64,000 nucleotides of DNA. Origin: Brachypodius melanocephalos (lineage: Eukaryota > Chordata > Aves > Passeriformes > Pycnonotidae). Below, in pieces: positions 1-11,500 of this stretch (the stretch's first letter is position 1; every line of letters starts with the position of its first letter). The notes under the pieces were generated by a model that was not told where the DNA came from, did no database searches, and saw only the letters and a list, made by a program, of their open reading frames with translations. The stretch spans positions 3,596,888 through 3,660,887 of the forward strand of contig VZSR01000393.1 of assembly GCA_013398615.1 (NCBI GenBank), in the 5' to 3' direction. A program made the translations under genes and the position numbers.

Positions 1-3000
1 GCTGTATTTTATTCCACACAGATCTGGGAAAAATTTCCTACTGGGATGTACAAAGCAGCTGTGCATAATTAGCCTGGCTGCTGCTTGGCTTCTGCTTGGA
101 AATTTAAATATTGACATTACAGATGTTTCTACCTAGTTCACATCCGTTACATTTGCAGGCCACATTACAAAGGGGTTTGAGGCAGAGAGTGGAGTTTTGC
201 TGAAATGCAGATGATTAATCCCAAGAAAGGAGGGTTGAAATTTTGCCATCAGCAAGTTTCCAAGTTTGCCCAGAACTGAACACATCTGGAAGAAAAAGAA
301 CTCAGAAACGGCTCTGCTGAGTTATACCCAAAGCTGAGCATTCCATCTCCAGCAGGAATGCTGGATTTAACAAATAAAGGAGTTTTGTGTATTCTCCAGC
401 TTCCTTTGACTCAGAGGCTTCCTCATCCACAATTTCATTCCAATTTATTATTTCGTTTTCCACAAGAGCTCAGAGCAGTAAGTTTCATAATTAAATTTGT
501 AACATTTGACATTTCAAATCTCCTCTAAATCTAAGCACTGCTGCGAGTGGCGGTGCAGTGAATCAAAACCTTCAGGTTCAAACATTTAATTTTGAGGTAG
601 TTGTGAGGTGAATTTTCTGAGATATTTCTGCTTTGCAGGTCAGATCTATAGATACTTCTAAGTTTATACTGGAAAAACTCAACTCAATAAAATATCAACA
701 AATAAACATTTATGCACAACATTGCAACTCCTGTGACAAAAAGACTCGAGTGTCACCCTAACCCTGGTGCAGGCAGAGTTAGAAGACTGGAAAACTCCAG
801 ATTCTACTTTTATCTAAATAAAAAGATATTATATCCTTTACTATCCTTTTCTAATGGCTCTTTGTGACTTTTAAAACAGTGTTTAATCTTTCAGGAAAAA
901 ACCAAATTGTAAACACACCCTTTGATTTCCCTTTGTCCCCTGGGATTTACAGGTCAAAAGGAAGAAGGAGACTTTGAGAATTCAACAAATTTGATATAAT
1001 TTTATTCATTTTACAGCTTTGTCAACCTTCTCCTGTCACAAGCCAGCAAGGATTGCAAGGTGCAGATAAAGAGAGTCTGGAAAACAGCACCAGAATATTT
1101 GAAATGTATCAAAGCTGGCAGCAGGTGTATAAAAGTCAATGATGCCAGATTTATTTTTGCCACTATGCTAGGCCAGCCACCCTTTTGTTTCTCTTTCTTG
1201 GACTGTTTTGACTCCATCTATCATATACAATCCCATTTCTATTAATTTATGTATTAAACTTATTGTTAAGTACGAAATAAAACCCAACAAACCAACCACC
1301 CTGGCAGGTTGTTCTAAATAAAAAGGCACCATTTCAGCACCAGTTTTCACCTACCTGAACCGCTGCACTATTTTCCAGTGCAGAGCTACCAGTGATACGC
1401 AGCTCCTTCCTCATGCTTTATCCATCTCCACAAATTACTGTTTTATGATACTGCAGAAGCCTCTAGGCTATTCTTCTTAATTCCTTCTGTTTCCTCTCTA
1501 AATGTCTCCAAGTGTCCCTTTATTTCCAGCAATTATTTATAGACATCTGTCAGTCCAGGCTCTTTGGCTGGAATGTGATGGATCCAGGCTATTGTGCAGC
1601 CCACAAAACAAAGTTACTTTCTATAAATGCAATTCTCAAGCAATTTTGCTAAACCACTGCAGTTAAGATTTTACCCCACCGGGTTTTGCAGCATATTGTT
1701 GTAAAGTCACATCATGTCAAATGTGCTTAAAATAATTTCTGTTAAGTGCCTCCAGCGAGAGAAATGAGGTGGCTGCCAAGTTCATTTAACCCTGCTCCAC
1801 TTCCCAGCCTCTAAAAGTGAAATATCCAAATGTTTCTGCCTGCCTATGGAATCCATGGGATTGGAGTCACCATCACTAACGTGCTGAGGTGAGGCTGCTG
1901 CAAGACACAGATCCTCAACCCTCGCGCTGGCAGCTGGAAAAATCCGAGATCTACGGGAAATAAACTGGGTCATAACTCAGAAAACAAAAACATGAGAAAT
2001 CAGCAGTACAGCCAGCACAAAACCCATTAGAGTCACTCCAAAAACTGCCATCAGTGTCACTGAATCAGGCTCAGCCATTATTTTCCTGCTACACAGATGC
2101 TGACTGTAACCTCATGCAGAAATGAGAGCTGGTATAAATAAAAAACAACAAATCAAACTGGTGGTTCTGTCTTCAAACGGTTTCTACTGGTCCTCCAATT
2201 TATTTGTTTATGATAAATAGCCTCCAAGTTTGCAGGTCCTGCAGGAAATACCTAATAGAAATCTCAGCACATCTGTGGTCACTTTAAGCACACATTTGAG
2301 CGTACTTTGTTAGGATTTGACTCTGGGCTATTTTCAGAACCACGACAATTTTGCCTGAAAAGAGCTAATTTACTGTAACTAACTATATTATTAAATTTCC
2401 CTAGGAGTGATATATCAAGAAATAAATCTGTAGCAATATCACCTAGCAGTCACATATTTTTATCATTAATTATAAGGTCTGGCAAGCCCTAGCTTGAAAC
2501 TCAGATGAATTCTCATTGTAATGCAGTTTATATTCTCAGTAATTATAGGCAGGTATTTGCCTCTTCGGAAATGTGATGGCACATAAATTGTAGGTGTCCA
2601 AATAACCAGTGGTGTTTACCAAGAGTTTAAAAATCACACACACAAAAATGTGAATGGCCTTAGTGACATAAAAAATCTATTTAAACACCATCCAAACCAT
2701 CCTCACTGGGACTATGTTCAAAAGGCTCTTCAATTATTCATAGACAGATTAAATAAACAGAAAAATCACACACACTTTCCATGTTTTCTTCAGTTTTGGT
2801 GGATTTATATCAATCTCGGATAGAAAAGAAAAGATTCTTAAAAGGGACTTGGTACAACTTTTCATTGTAATTTCTGTGTTGTTCCCTAATTAAGTAATTA
2901 CCTTTCAAATCATTAAGGAAAGAAAGTCACTTTGTAAAAGCATAAAAAGCTGGAAAATATGTCTTACAGCAACACCAGGAAAGTCTATTATGAATATTCA

Positions 3001-3608
3001 TTTGGTTTATATATATAAGTTTTTGATGCTAACTCCAAGATTTATTTATCAGTAATTCTGTGATATTCCTGAGGAATAGACATGAATGCAGAGTCAATAA
3101 AGGAGTGGAAAGTCTCAAGAGAATTCCATTGGTTTTGTGACTGATAAAATTGTGGCCCAAACATGCAGGAACTCTGTAATGGATAATTTAAAGTAAGATA
3201 ATGATATCATCTGAATGGTTTACAGATGCCTTAAATCCTTCAGATGAGTTTCTCTCTGTATTTGCATCTTTCTCTACATATTTGTGCATCTCTCATGGAA
3301 TTATTGGTATCCACAGACATTCACACTTTGGTCCAGGGAACATCAAGACAAATCCAAGATTCCAACTAAAGCATTTTTTATTTTTAGCAGAATTTCAGTG
3401 AGTGGGTTGGATTCAGAGCTTGAACAAGGCTGAAGGTGATAAGAAATGAGGTTTGCATCCAACGCAGAGCCTTCCTTTTGCAGCTTCAAAAATGAAATAG
3501 AGCACAACTGCAATCCAAAGGGAAAGACTCAGGAATCTCACACACAAACACATCAGGATTTCTACCAAGGTGTTCAGTTAACCTTTGATTTCGAAGAGCA
3601 CAAGAGCT

Positions 3609-3657
3609 GGTGGGTCCCTTCCAGCTCAGAATATTCTCTGATAACCTCTGTGATAAA
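3609..3657 (+). mobile_element. CR1 3'-tail remnant, very short
   Basis: The segment GGTGGGTCCCTTCCAGCTCA, then GAATATTCTCTGATAACCTC, resembles the extreme 3' end of a sense-strand CR1 (GGGTCCCTTCCAACTCAGGATATTCTATGATTC). Only about 50 bases are recognisable. Confidence 0.6.
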
Positions 3658-3903
3658 ATAGCAGAGCCTGATGGATAATTTGAAGCTATGTGCCATAATT
3701 TGTGAAGAACTATGAGAAACAGATGTAAACACCAGGAAATCCTGGCTGAGTGGGTGCCGTGTGCATGGTGAGCCGTGACTGATCCCAGCCAACCCTGATT
3801 CCACAAGGTTCAATTGTGCACAAAATAATCCTGCAAGCATTGGTGCTCTTGACACCAGGCAAATGAGGTTATGAAGTTTAATGTGATGAATATCTGGAGG
3901 GAA

Positions 3904-3920
3904 GGGAGGGAGGGTAAGGG
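3904..3920 (+). other. G-quadruplex-type motif
   Basis: GGGAGGGAGGGTAAGGG has four G3 runs with loops of 1, 1 and 3 bases, which fits the standard quadruplex pattern. It lies in a longer purine tract (about 3895-3930) on the non-coding strand of the CDH13 intron, that is, on the template strand for transcription. Confidence 0.75.
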
Positions 3921-4886
3921 AAGGAAAGTTGAGAAAAATTATTCAAACTTTGGCTAACAGGAAAGACAATCAAAATGCTAAATGATACCTAAGCCAATGC
4001 AAAGCGGCAATGGGAGAAAATGGATGAAACTGTGACAGAAGAATTCACTGGAAGCTGAGCTGAGAAACATCTCTACTGAATCACAAGTGTGAACTTCAAT
4101 ATAAGGAGTGGGAAAAAAGGAAAAGCATGGAGAGTTTATGGATAATACAAATAGAGAATTGCCAGTTAAAAAAATGTACCAGAGACCTACAACAGAAAAG
4201 AGTGTTCCGCTGGCAGCCATACTCTCAAATATGAAACATTTCTTGTTTGGCTGAAAAGATCATCAATATCTTCATCACATGCTTGTCACAAGTAAGGTAA
4301 ATAAACATTGTCTCAAAATTTTAATCTGTTGATGGAGCAGCTTTCCATGCATTTCATACCCACTAGTTTTTAGATATGAAGAACTCTACGTGAAAATGCA
4401 AAATTCACCAGAAAGCTCATGTAATAGAAGGGAAGATTTTAACTTGGATGGTTGTACCCACATTAAAACTTGGAACAATATCTTGCTCCTGTAGAATTTC
4501 CTCATCAGACAAAATCAACAGGAAATTTAATCAGAACATTTTCCTTACTAACTTTAATTATCAATGTGTTTTTGTTTTGCTGCAACTGTTCTATCTGCAT
4601 TTACAACATCTGTTTATCAGCATTGTTCAGTATTTCAATCTGCCCTACAACATTAGTTTATTCATAATGCATTTTCCATTTATTTGTGTTATTTACTAGA
4701 CTCATGCTACATAAACAAATAAAAATAACCCTTCCAGTAACTAAATTTACTGAAAAAAATGTGAGATTCCCACTCTGCACAGAAATTGCTTGTGATATTT
4801 GGTTTGAATCTTAATCATGTCTTAGTGGTTATCTTCGTTGATTCTAGAAATGAATAAAAAACATGAACCTATTTCCAACTAATTTC

Positions 4887-4908
4887 GGGGGGGGGGGGGG
4901 GGGGGGGG
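4887..4908. repeat. G22 homopolymer (C22 on the gene strand)
   Basis: There are twenty-two consecutive G bases on the plus strand. In the CDH13 pre-mRNA this is a C22 tract about 226 bases downstream of the 5135 donor. The true length may differ because of sequencing error or polymorphism. Confidence 0.95.
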
Positions 4909-5128
4909 CGTGTTTCCTTTTTCTTCTGCTTTTTTACTGCAGAGACATGTTTTCCAAAAATCATTATCTGTTGTTCTAAAGCTGTGCTGCTCCCACTTCT
5001 TTTTTTTGAGGAGCGGAAGAATCTAGCGAGCCACAAAATGAGCGAGAAAACTCGCGCAATGTGATAACAACACATTTATCAAAAGAGGATTGGTTCAGGC
5101 ACCGTTTACTGAGCTGTGGCTGGCACGG

Positions 5129-5135
5129 GCTCACC
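5129..5135 (-). promoter_or_regulatory. CDH13: 5' splice site (donor) of the EC1/EC2 exon
   Basis: The minus strand reads GCCACAG|GTGAGCCC. The final exon base (5135) is the first base of a split glycine codon. This agrees with the TG that follows EGS-P/A in T-cadherin and with the phase-1 junction usual after this cadherin exon. Confidence 0.92.
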
Positions 5136-5279
5136 TGTGGCAGATCCCTCCATGACGTGGCCGATGTAGGGGCCCTCCTTGAACATGGGCCTGTTGTCGT
5201 TCTGGTCGATGACGGAGATGTCCAGGCGGACTGGCCCGTCAATGGTTTTCCCGTTCATGTCCACCGCCTCAACTTCCAG
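5135..5279 (-). CDS. CDH13: Cadherin-13 (T-cadherin) internal exon, EC1 end, linker and EC2 start
   Basis: This is the next exon of the same gene. It is 145 bp, or 48 codons plus the first base of a glycine codon, entering in phase 0 and leaving in phase 1. The product starts LEVEAVDMNGKTIDGPVRLD, continues through ISVIDQNDNRPMFKEGPYIG and ends HVMEGSAT plus a split Gly. DQNDN at exon residues 25-29 is the inter-repeat calcium-binding linker between EC1 and EC2. The glutamate of VMEGS near the end is the calcium ligand at the start of EC2. The length equals the conserved 145-bp sixth exon of classical cadherins. EAV at residues 4-6 aligns with the HAV tripeptide of N-cadherin, so the classical HAV is absent, as expected for T-cadherin. 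Reading on past residue 48 runs into intron (the spurious EPVPATAQ). The exon joins in frame to the one at 45190-45342. Confidence 0.95.
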
Positions 5280-5312
5280 CTGTGTGAACAAAAACAAGGA
5301 AAAAAGTCATGA
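5280..5312 (-). promoter_or_regulatory. CDH13: 3' splice site, pyrimidine tract and candidate branch point of the EC1/EC2 exon
   Basis: The minus strand shows a long pyrimidine tract, TTTTTTCCTTGTTTTTGTTC, followed by ACACAG and then the CTG leucine codon. A branch-point-like CTCAT has its adenine at 5310, about 31 bases before the exon. No AG lies between it and the acceptor. This is a strong acceptor; the branch point itself is inferred. Confidence 0.9.
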
Positions 5313-6863
5313 GCTCGCTGTCACAGGGAGAAGAGTAAGGAAAAAAGAGTTCTGGTGAGTGTTGGTGTAACCAGACCCTGCCGAAGACTTGCAGCTCGTT
5401 CTTTGGGCCAGGCTCAGAGCAGATTTCTCCTCTAAGCAAAAGAGAGAGACCGATGTACATTCAAACTGAGATATCCCCTGGCAGATTGAAAATGCCATAT
5501 TGCCCAAAGAATTAATAGAGTAGAGCTTTAAAAAAACCGAAAAACCAAGACCTCCTGCAAATTATGTGAAGATTTGGTTAGAATTTGTTTCTTTGCTTTC
5601 ATCAAGCACACCTTCAGTGGACACCTGTAGAATTATCATGATAGAATTGAAATTAATGCTCAAGCAAAAGCCTTTTGAAAGACAAACAGAAAACAAAACC
5701 AGGAAAAACAAAACGAAACAAATGCGGGAATGCTGTAGACATTAGACATTTTCTCAATGGTGATGGCATGAAGTGTTTGTTAGGCCATTTTCAGAGCTCT
5801 CTGGGTTTTCTAATCAGGTGTGGAAGAATGAAAGGACACCTGCAGTGTCATTCAAGTGGGTATATTCACAAGCTGAAGATCTGTTTGGACTTTCTTTACT
5901 CCAGAAACTGGAGAGAAAGATCCTGCTATACATCTCAACCCCCCAAACCGCGAGCAGTACAAACTTCCAATGAGTCACATGGGCAAACCACGCCAAAACT
6001 CCTCAAACAACAGAGAAATCAATTTGGATTGCAACTGTGTGCTATACCTGCAGTTCTCTCCCCTCACAAGGAATCAATAAAATACAGCAATAAACATGTC
6101 TCAGACACCACTATCATTCTCACCGGCCCTCCCCATCCCCAGACTCAAGTCTTTAATGGAGTTAAGCCAGCCAGAAAATGAACTTGAGCTCAGACGTTAA
6201 TATCACTCTCTCCCATTCTTTCCCTGAGAAAATGGTGCCAGCAGGGGCTGGAAGGCTCTGAGCATTTTGTTTATACTGTTAATTTGTTCTTCATTGCCCT
6301 GTCTTATACCTGTAAGTTATTTATAACTTAGTGATAAATCCTACTGGGAAAGAAATAGGTCAGAATCCTAATTCCTTATTAAAATGGATGGGTTATTATC
6401 ACCTTTCTCTGGGTTTTGTTATGCTTATAAACACCTTCCACTTTTTAAACTCAATGTGTTGGGTGTGAGTAGGAGTATTTGTTATGAGTGAGACACCTAC
6501 TCACAGCACTGTTTGTAAATAGTGTCACAGTCCATTTTAACATCTACTCACTGCTTATCCTCACTTGTCTAGGAACTGTTCTTGCAAGCCTTTCCCAAGA
6601 CTTATTTTTTATTATATGGATTAACAGCCTAAAGGCAGACATATATTCTAATTGGAATGATTCCTGTAGCTTTGGCTCAGCTGAAGATTTCTGGGAGAGC
6701 CTCCCCTTTTAACTTTTGGGCTTGTTCAACTCTGAACTCCAAAGTCAATGCAGGAATCTTTGCCATGGGATGTGATGGGGACTGTGGAGGGAAAAGTGAT
6801 TCCATTCCTGAAGTACATTAAAGTCAGATACAGTTTTAGCCACAGTTGGAACAGCTGATATAA

Positions 6864-7345
6864 TGAATCATAAAATAATTTGGCTTGGAATGGACCCTTA
6901 AAGTTCATCTATTTCCACCCCTTGCCATGGGTAGGGTAATCTTTCACAGGACCATGTTGCTCCAAGTCCCACCCAATCTGGCCTTGGAGGTTTTCCAGGG
7001 ATGGGACATCCACCACATCTCTGGACAACCCATGACAGTGTTTTACCACCCTAACTGTGATTTCCCTCTCCTTATATCTAGTTTAAATCTCTTCTCTTTT
7101 TGTACAAAACCATCACTCTTTGTCCTATCAAACATGCCCTGCTAAATATTTCTCCCCAGCTTTTTTGTAATCCCTTGGAAAGGGCCATAAGGTCTCCCTG
7201 GGGCCTTTTCTCCTCTGGGCTGAACACTCCAACTCTCTGAGCTTGTCCTTATAGAAGTGTTCCAGCCCTCTGCTCATTTTTGTAGCCTCCTCTGGATCCA
7301 CATATCCATGTCATGCCTGTGCTGAAGGCTCCAGGGCTGGACACG
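6864..7345 (-). mobile_element. CR1 LINE fragment, 5'-truncated
   Basis: The plus strand reads as the reverse complement of the CR1 3' region in the expected order. Landmarks are AATCATAAAATAATTTGGCT, then GGACCCTTAAAGTTCATC, TTGCCATGGGTAGGG, CCAGGGATGGGACATCCAC, CACTCTTTGTCCTATCA, AAGGTCTCCCTGGGGCC and CTCCTCTGGATCC. CR1 sense is therefore minus, the same as the host gene. Its 3' end lies near 6864, with a degenerate ATTCTATGATT-type tail, and it is truncated near 7345. About 480 bp survive with many substitutions, so it is an old, inactive copy. CR1 usually leaves no target-site duplication, and none is evident here. Confidence 0.93.
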
Positions 7346-8484
7346 TTATCACAGTAAAACTGACTCATCATTAATTGCTTGGGGTAGTGAAAGAATAGCA
7401 ATATTTCTCTGTGAAATTCCAGCAAATTAATTTTCAAATTCAAGATAATTTGCTCTTAATCTATCTCTCAGTATCAAGTGACTGTGCTGTTCATTGGAAA
7501 GAACAAAGACTTTGTTATATTTAAAAAAAACTACTTCAGCTGCTTTATCAAAACTGTAATTCATTTAAAACAAAGGCTGATCTAACACTAGTTTTGGGGT
7601 TTTTTTCTCAATCTTGCATAGATTAAGGAAAAGAATAGGAGATTCTTATTAATGACTGAAATAGATTTACTTTATCTTTGCCAAGTCCACTGCATCTGAG
7701 AGCAACTGTCCAAAAAATTTGGCATGACAGGTCTGTAGGAGCAGTTACAAGATATCTTCTTCATTTTATTAAGATGACAGAGGACTTTATTTTATTAATC
7801 TTTGTACAATAATTTTCCAGCCTGTCCTGAGTTAACTCACCAGCTCCTTTCAAATCCATTCTACTTTTTTTTCAAGACAAAAGCCTGCAGCACTGAAGTT
7901 ATGGCAATCCTTCTTTATATGACCAGTTTGTGAAAGAAGCTAATATCTTATCTAGCTTCCCAATGAAAAGAAAAACTACAAAAACACCCCAAATTAAAAC
8001 AAACAAACCAACAAAAAATTCCATAAAATCTGCTCACAAAATAACAACAGAAGTATATTGTTATTTCCAAAAACCCAACACATGAAAGTGAGAAAAGCAT
8101 TCAAGTAAAAGACAATACTGGCACTTTGAACAGGCTGTAAATAAAACCAGGTGGAAAATTAGATTGTCCTAAGTAACAGAACTGTGAGATTTCAGTCCTT
8201 CAATGCAGAAGGCAAGAAAGCCTATCTGGTTTTAATGTAAAACTTAACTGATGTATGAAAGATACTGAATTAATTCTTACAATGACAAGAAATTGTAATG
8301 GCACACTCAGAAAGGGTTTAAATTCCTACCTGATGTCAGTGCAGCTCCAAGGACATGTGCTAAGCATAAAGACAGATGTGAACAGGTTGAAAAAAAAAAA
8401 AAACCCAACTTGCAGGGTTCTGTAGCTGTTTATTCTGTGAGAAATTGATGCTTTCCCACTTAAAAGTTATGGAATTTTGTTCAT

Positions 8485-8546
8485 GGGGGTGGAAACTGGA
8501 TGGTCCCTGCCAACCCAAACCTTTCCATGACTCAGTGATAATGATG
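8485..8546 (+). mobile_element. CR1 3'-tail remnant
   Basis: This short piece reads in CR1 sense on the plus strand: GGGGGTGGAAACTGGATGGT, then CCCTGCCAACCCAAACC, then CCATGACTCAGTGATAATGA. It matches the last ~65 bases of CR1 (GGTCCCTTCCAACCCAAACC plus an ATTCTATGATTC tail) with substitutions and a small internal deletion. No further CR1 body is visible upstream. Confidence 0.8.
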
Positions 8547-11500
8547 AAGTTATGTTCATTATAATCTAACTGTGATTTTTGGGAGCTCTTGAGGCTAAAT
8601 CCCAATTTCATTTCTGACACAAGTGTACATGCAAACCACAAAAGATAATCAAGTCTTCAGGAGAAATTTTACACCTCACAGCACAAAACTCCATGATCAG
8701 ACACAAAGCAGACTTTGGCCGGTGCCTCTGACACAGCTCAGAAACACTGATCAAATTAGGCACAGCGATGGAGCAGGGTAAAAAATAACACAAACCCCCA
8801 AACTGCAGGCAGGAACAGAATTTATCCTATCTGGCAAACTCCTACTGAACCCTCTCCCTTCTCCAAATGGATTATTTCTACACTTCCCATCCAATTTCCC
8901 TCAGCACACGCAAAGCAAAGATTGTTCATCACCCTAAATATAATGATCTCATCAGAAGTTAAGCTTATTCAAAGTTGCTCACTTTAAGCTTTCTGCTTTA
9001 TTTTAAACAGCCTTGAATCCTTTCTACTCTGCAGTCAGCAATAACATTTACATGAAAAGATAACCAGGCTCGTTCTCACCATTACTTCAAGTAATTTCAA
9101 AGGTTTCTCTTCACAGAAGGGTTGTTTTCACTCATTTATTGCTTTTGGTGGAACGATTCTGGAGAGCCACCTTCCTTCTCTGCATATAAATGTCTGTTTT
9201 CACTTTGCAGCCAGCCAGCCAATGGCCCACATAAAATTACATCATAAATTTGGAGATTTTCATAAGTAAATCTGGAATATCTTTTAGTGCTTAATTATCT
9301 TCAAAGCCTTAGACAGGCTATTTAGTCATTACCTGCCATCTAATTTTAATTTCCAATTTGTTGCCCACAGGAACGTTTCTCATGGAATTTTTCCATTTGT
9401 TTCAACAGATTTTTTTTTCTACTTGTTCCTCATCCCCAGCTTCACAGGAGCACTGCACCATCCACCTGCCCCACCTCAGTTATTATCATCTAATTTATTC
9501 TAATCTAAACTTGCTAGGTTTATCTGTCATCAGTTTTTAAGTGTGGATTGACAGTGAGGAAAGGCAATGGATTTATGGATCTTTCATTCAGGCAATTTCC
9601 TGACAAGAAAAGAAAATTTTAAGTCATAAAATGAAGTCAAGAAATTCTCTTTATAGTGGAAGGTTGTAGTAAAAATTTTCTGCAAGTACTTAACACAATT
9701 CAGAGAAGAAAATAATTCAGACAAACAAAAACTAATTACAAGTAAAATTTCCTGATTTAATAGTATGAATAAAACATGAGCTAATAGTTCTATTGCTCCG
9801 TAGGAGATGGAGGGAGAGGATGCAAAACAAAAATACTCTGTTTCTTGGAGGGAAACAGAACTCTATGATGGCAAAAAGCAGCACCTTTACCTGCAATGTG
9901 AGAATTTAACCTGGCACTCAGAGTTAGAGTCGAGGTGGAAAAGATTAATTAACCATGTAAGTACCCCAAGAGTACCTTCCACAGGCTTTATCTTGCTCCT
10001 GCATCCATCTCAAAAATTAATTATTACACAGTTCCTATCTTTTTAGCACAACTATCTCTTAACTGTGCATTAAACTTTTTTTTTTTTAAAAAAGCCCAAG
10101 ATTTCTATCTCTCCAAAGTGACAAGGGATGAATTCTCCAGTAAGACTCACTTCAGTTTCTTTGATCACTTCAGCTATAAAGGTTTGTAGACACATTAATA
10201 GAAATGTTAAGAAAAGAAAGAGGAATTTAATATTATAAACAGTCAAATATGTGATTTTATCTCTGGCTTTTAAGGCAGTGGGCTTAATATTTTAATATTT
10301 AGTCACATCAGTAGACTGAAAGATCGGGGTCTACATCTTATTTTAATTTGTGAAGCATAATGTAGCAAGTTCTGCCAAGTTTATACAATTTTGACTAAAA
10401 AGAACCTTTTACCTTTCCAAAGCTAAAGTTGCATCTGAACCTGTCAACAAAGGGCTTTATCTGACTGACAATTCAACATTCCCGTGTTATTTCAATTGCT
10501 TTTTCTTTAAACAAAACCTGCCCAAGTCAAAAAACTCTTAGATCCTTAGTTAAATTTAATTAAATAACAACTTTTTGCACACTTTTCACATTATTTTTGT
10601 GCAGTAAATCTCTCTATTGCTCACCTTTCCCTTGAAGGACAAAGCACAAGAACATTTTCTTGGCCATTTTCGTACCTGCAGCTCCTGTTGCCCTGAGATA
10701 ACATCACAAACTGGTTTTTTTCCACTGCAAAACTTGGCACAGGCAATCCAGGAAAGCCACAATATTCCTAGAAAATGCCATCAGTGGAATAATGCTCATT
10801 GCTGCAAAATGAAGCTGCAACGCTATACATTTAATTTTTGGTTTTTTTGGTTTTAATATATTAAACTGCTCCACAGCTCGAAACCAAGCAATTATGAATT
10901 CATTATCGAATGGAATGTACACACTGTGCCACCATTAATGTCACAGGAAATGCATTTTCTTCCCCAGCTGTGTCTCTGAATCACAACATTGTTTAAAAAA
11001 GTGCTGCTTTCTTGTACAGCTTAAAGCCTGAAATTTTTGTTAAGTATAAAATGGCCCTTTTCCCACAAAAAAAAAATCACAGAGGAGGAACATTAAAACC
11101 CCAAAATTGTAGAGAATGATGGCATAACCTGCATAAAAAACACATTCATTACATACTCATAAAAATCTTATACCAAAATGAACTCTGCCTTTTCTGCATG
11201 CTAAACCCAATTCCAAAAATTATTTTGATGTTTTTGTCTCATTAAAATATGAAATTGTTTGGGATTTTGTAGCAGCTATTTTTGTATGTCAGCTGAAAAA
11301 ATAAAACCACACAATGGATAACTTAATCTCATTTTTTTACCACCTATTCCTGAGGTTGGTTTTGAGTTATAAAAACAAAGAGGTCAGCAAGCAGTAACTG
11401 GTATTTTCAGGGGTTTTTAAAGTCAGTTTGGAGCAGACAAGATCTATTTGTGAGTTCTTGTGACTATTATTTTAAGATTTCTTATTTTTAACGTTTAACT

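Larger units (their letters stand above)
1..5134 (-). other. CDH13: 5' part of the CDH13 intron downstream of the EC1/EC2 exon
   Basis: The intron starts at the 5134 donor and continues beyond the window's left edge. It contains a 22-base G tract (4887-4908), a G-quadruplex-type motif (3904-3920) in a purine-rich stretch, and a short CR1 3' tail (3609-3657). No exon with cadherin similarity, RNA gene or long reading frame is visible. Confidence 0.8.

Noticed and set aside
5106..5134. In-frame extension EPVPATAQ past the EC1/EC2 exon
   Set aside because: It lies beyond a strong GTGAGC donor and does not match T-cadherin, which continues TTV after the split glycine.
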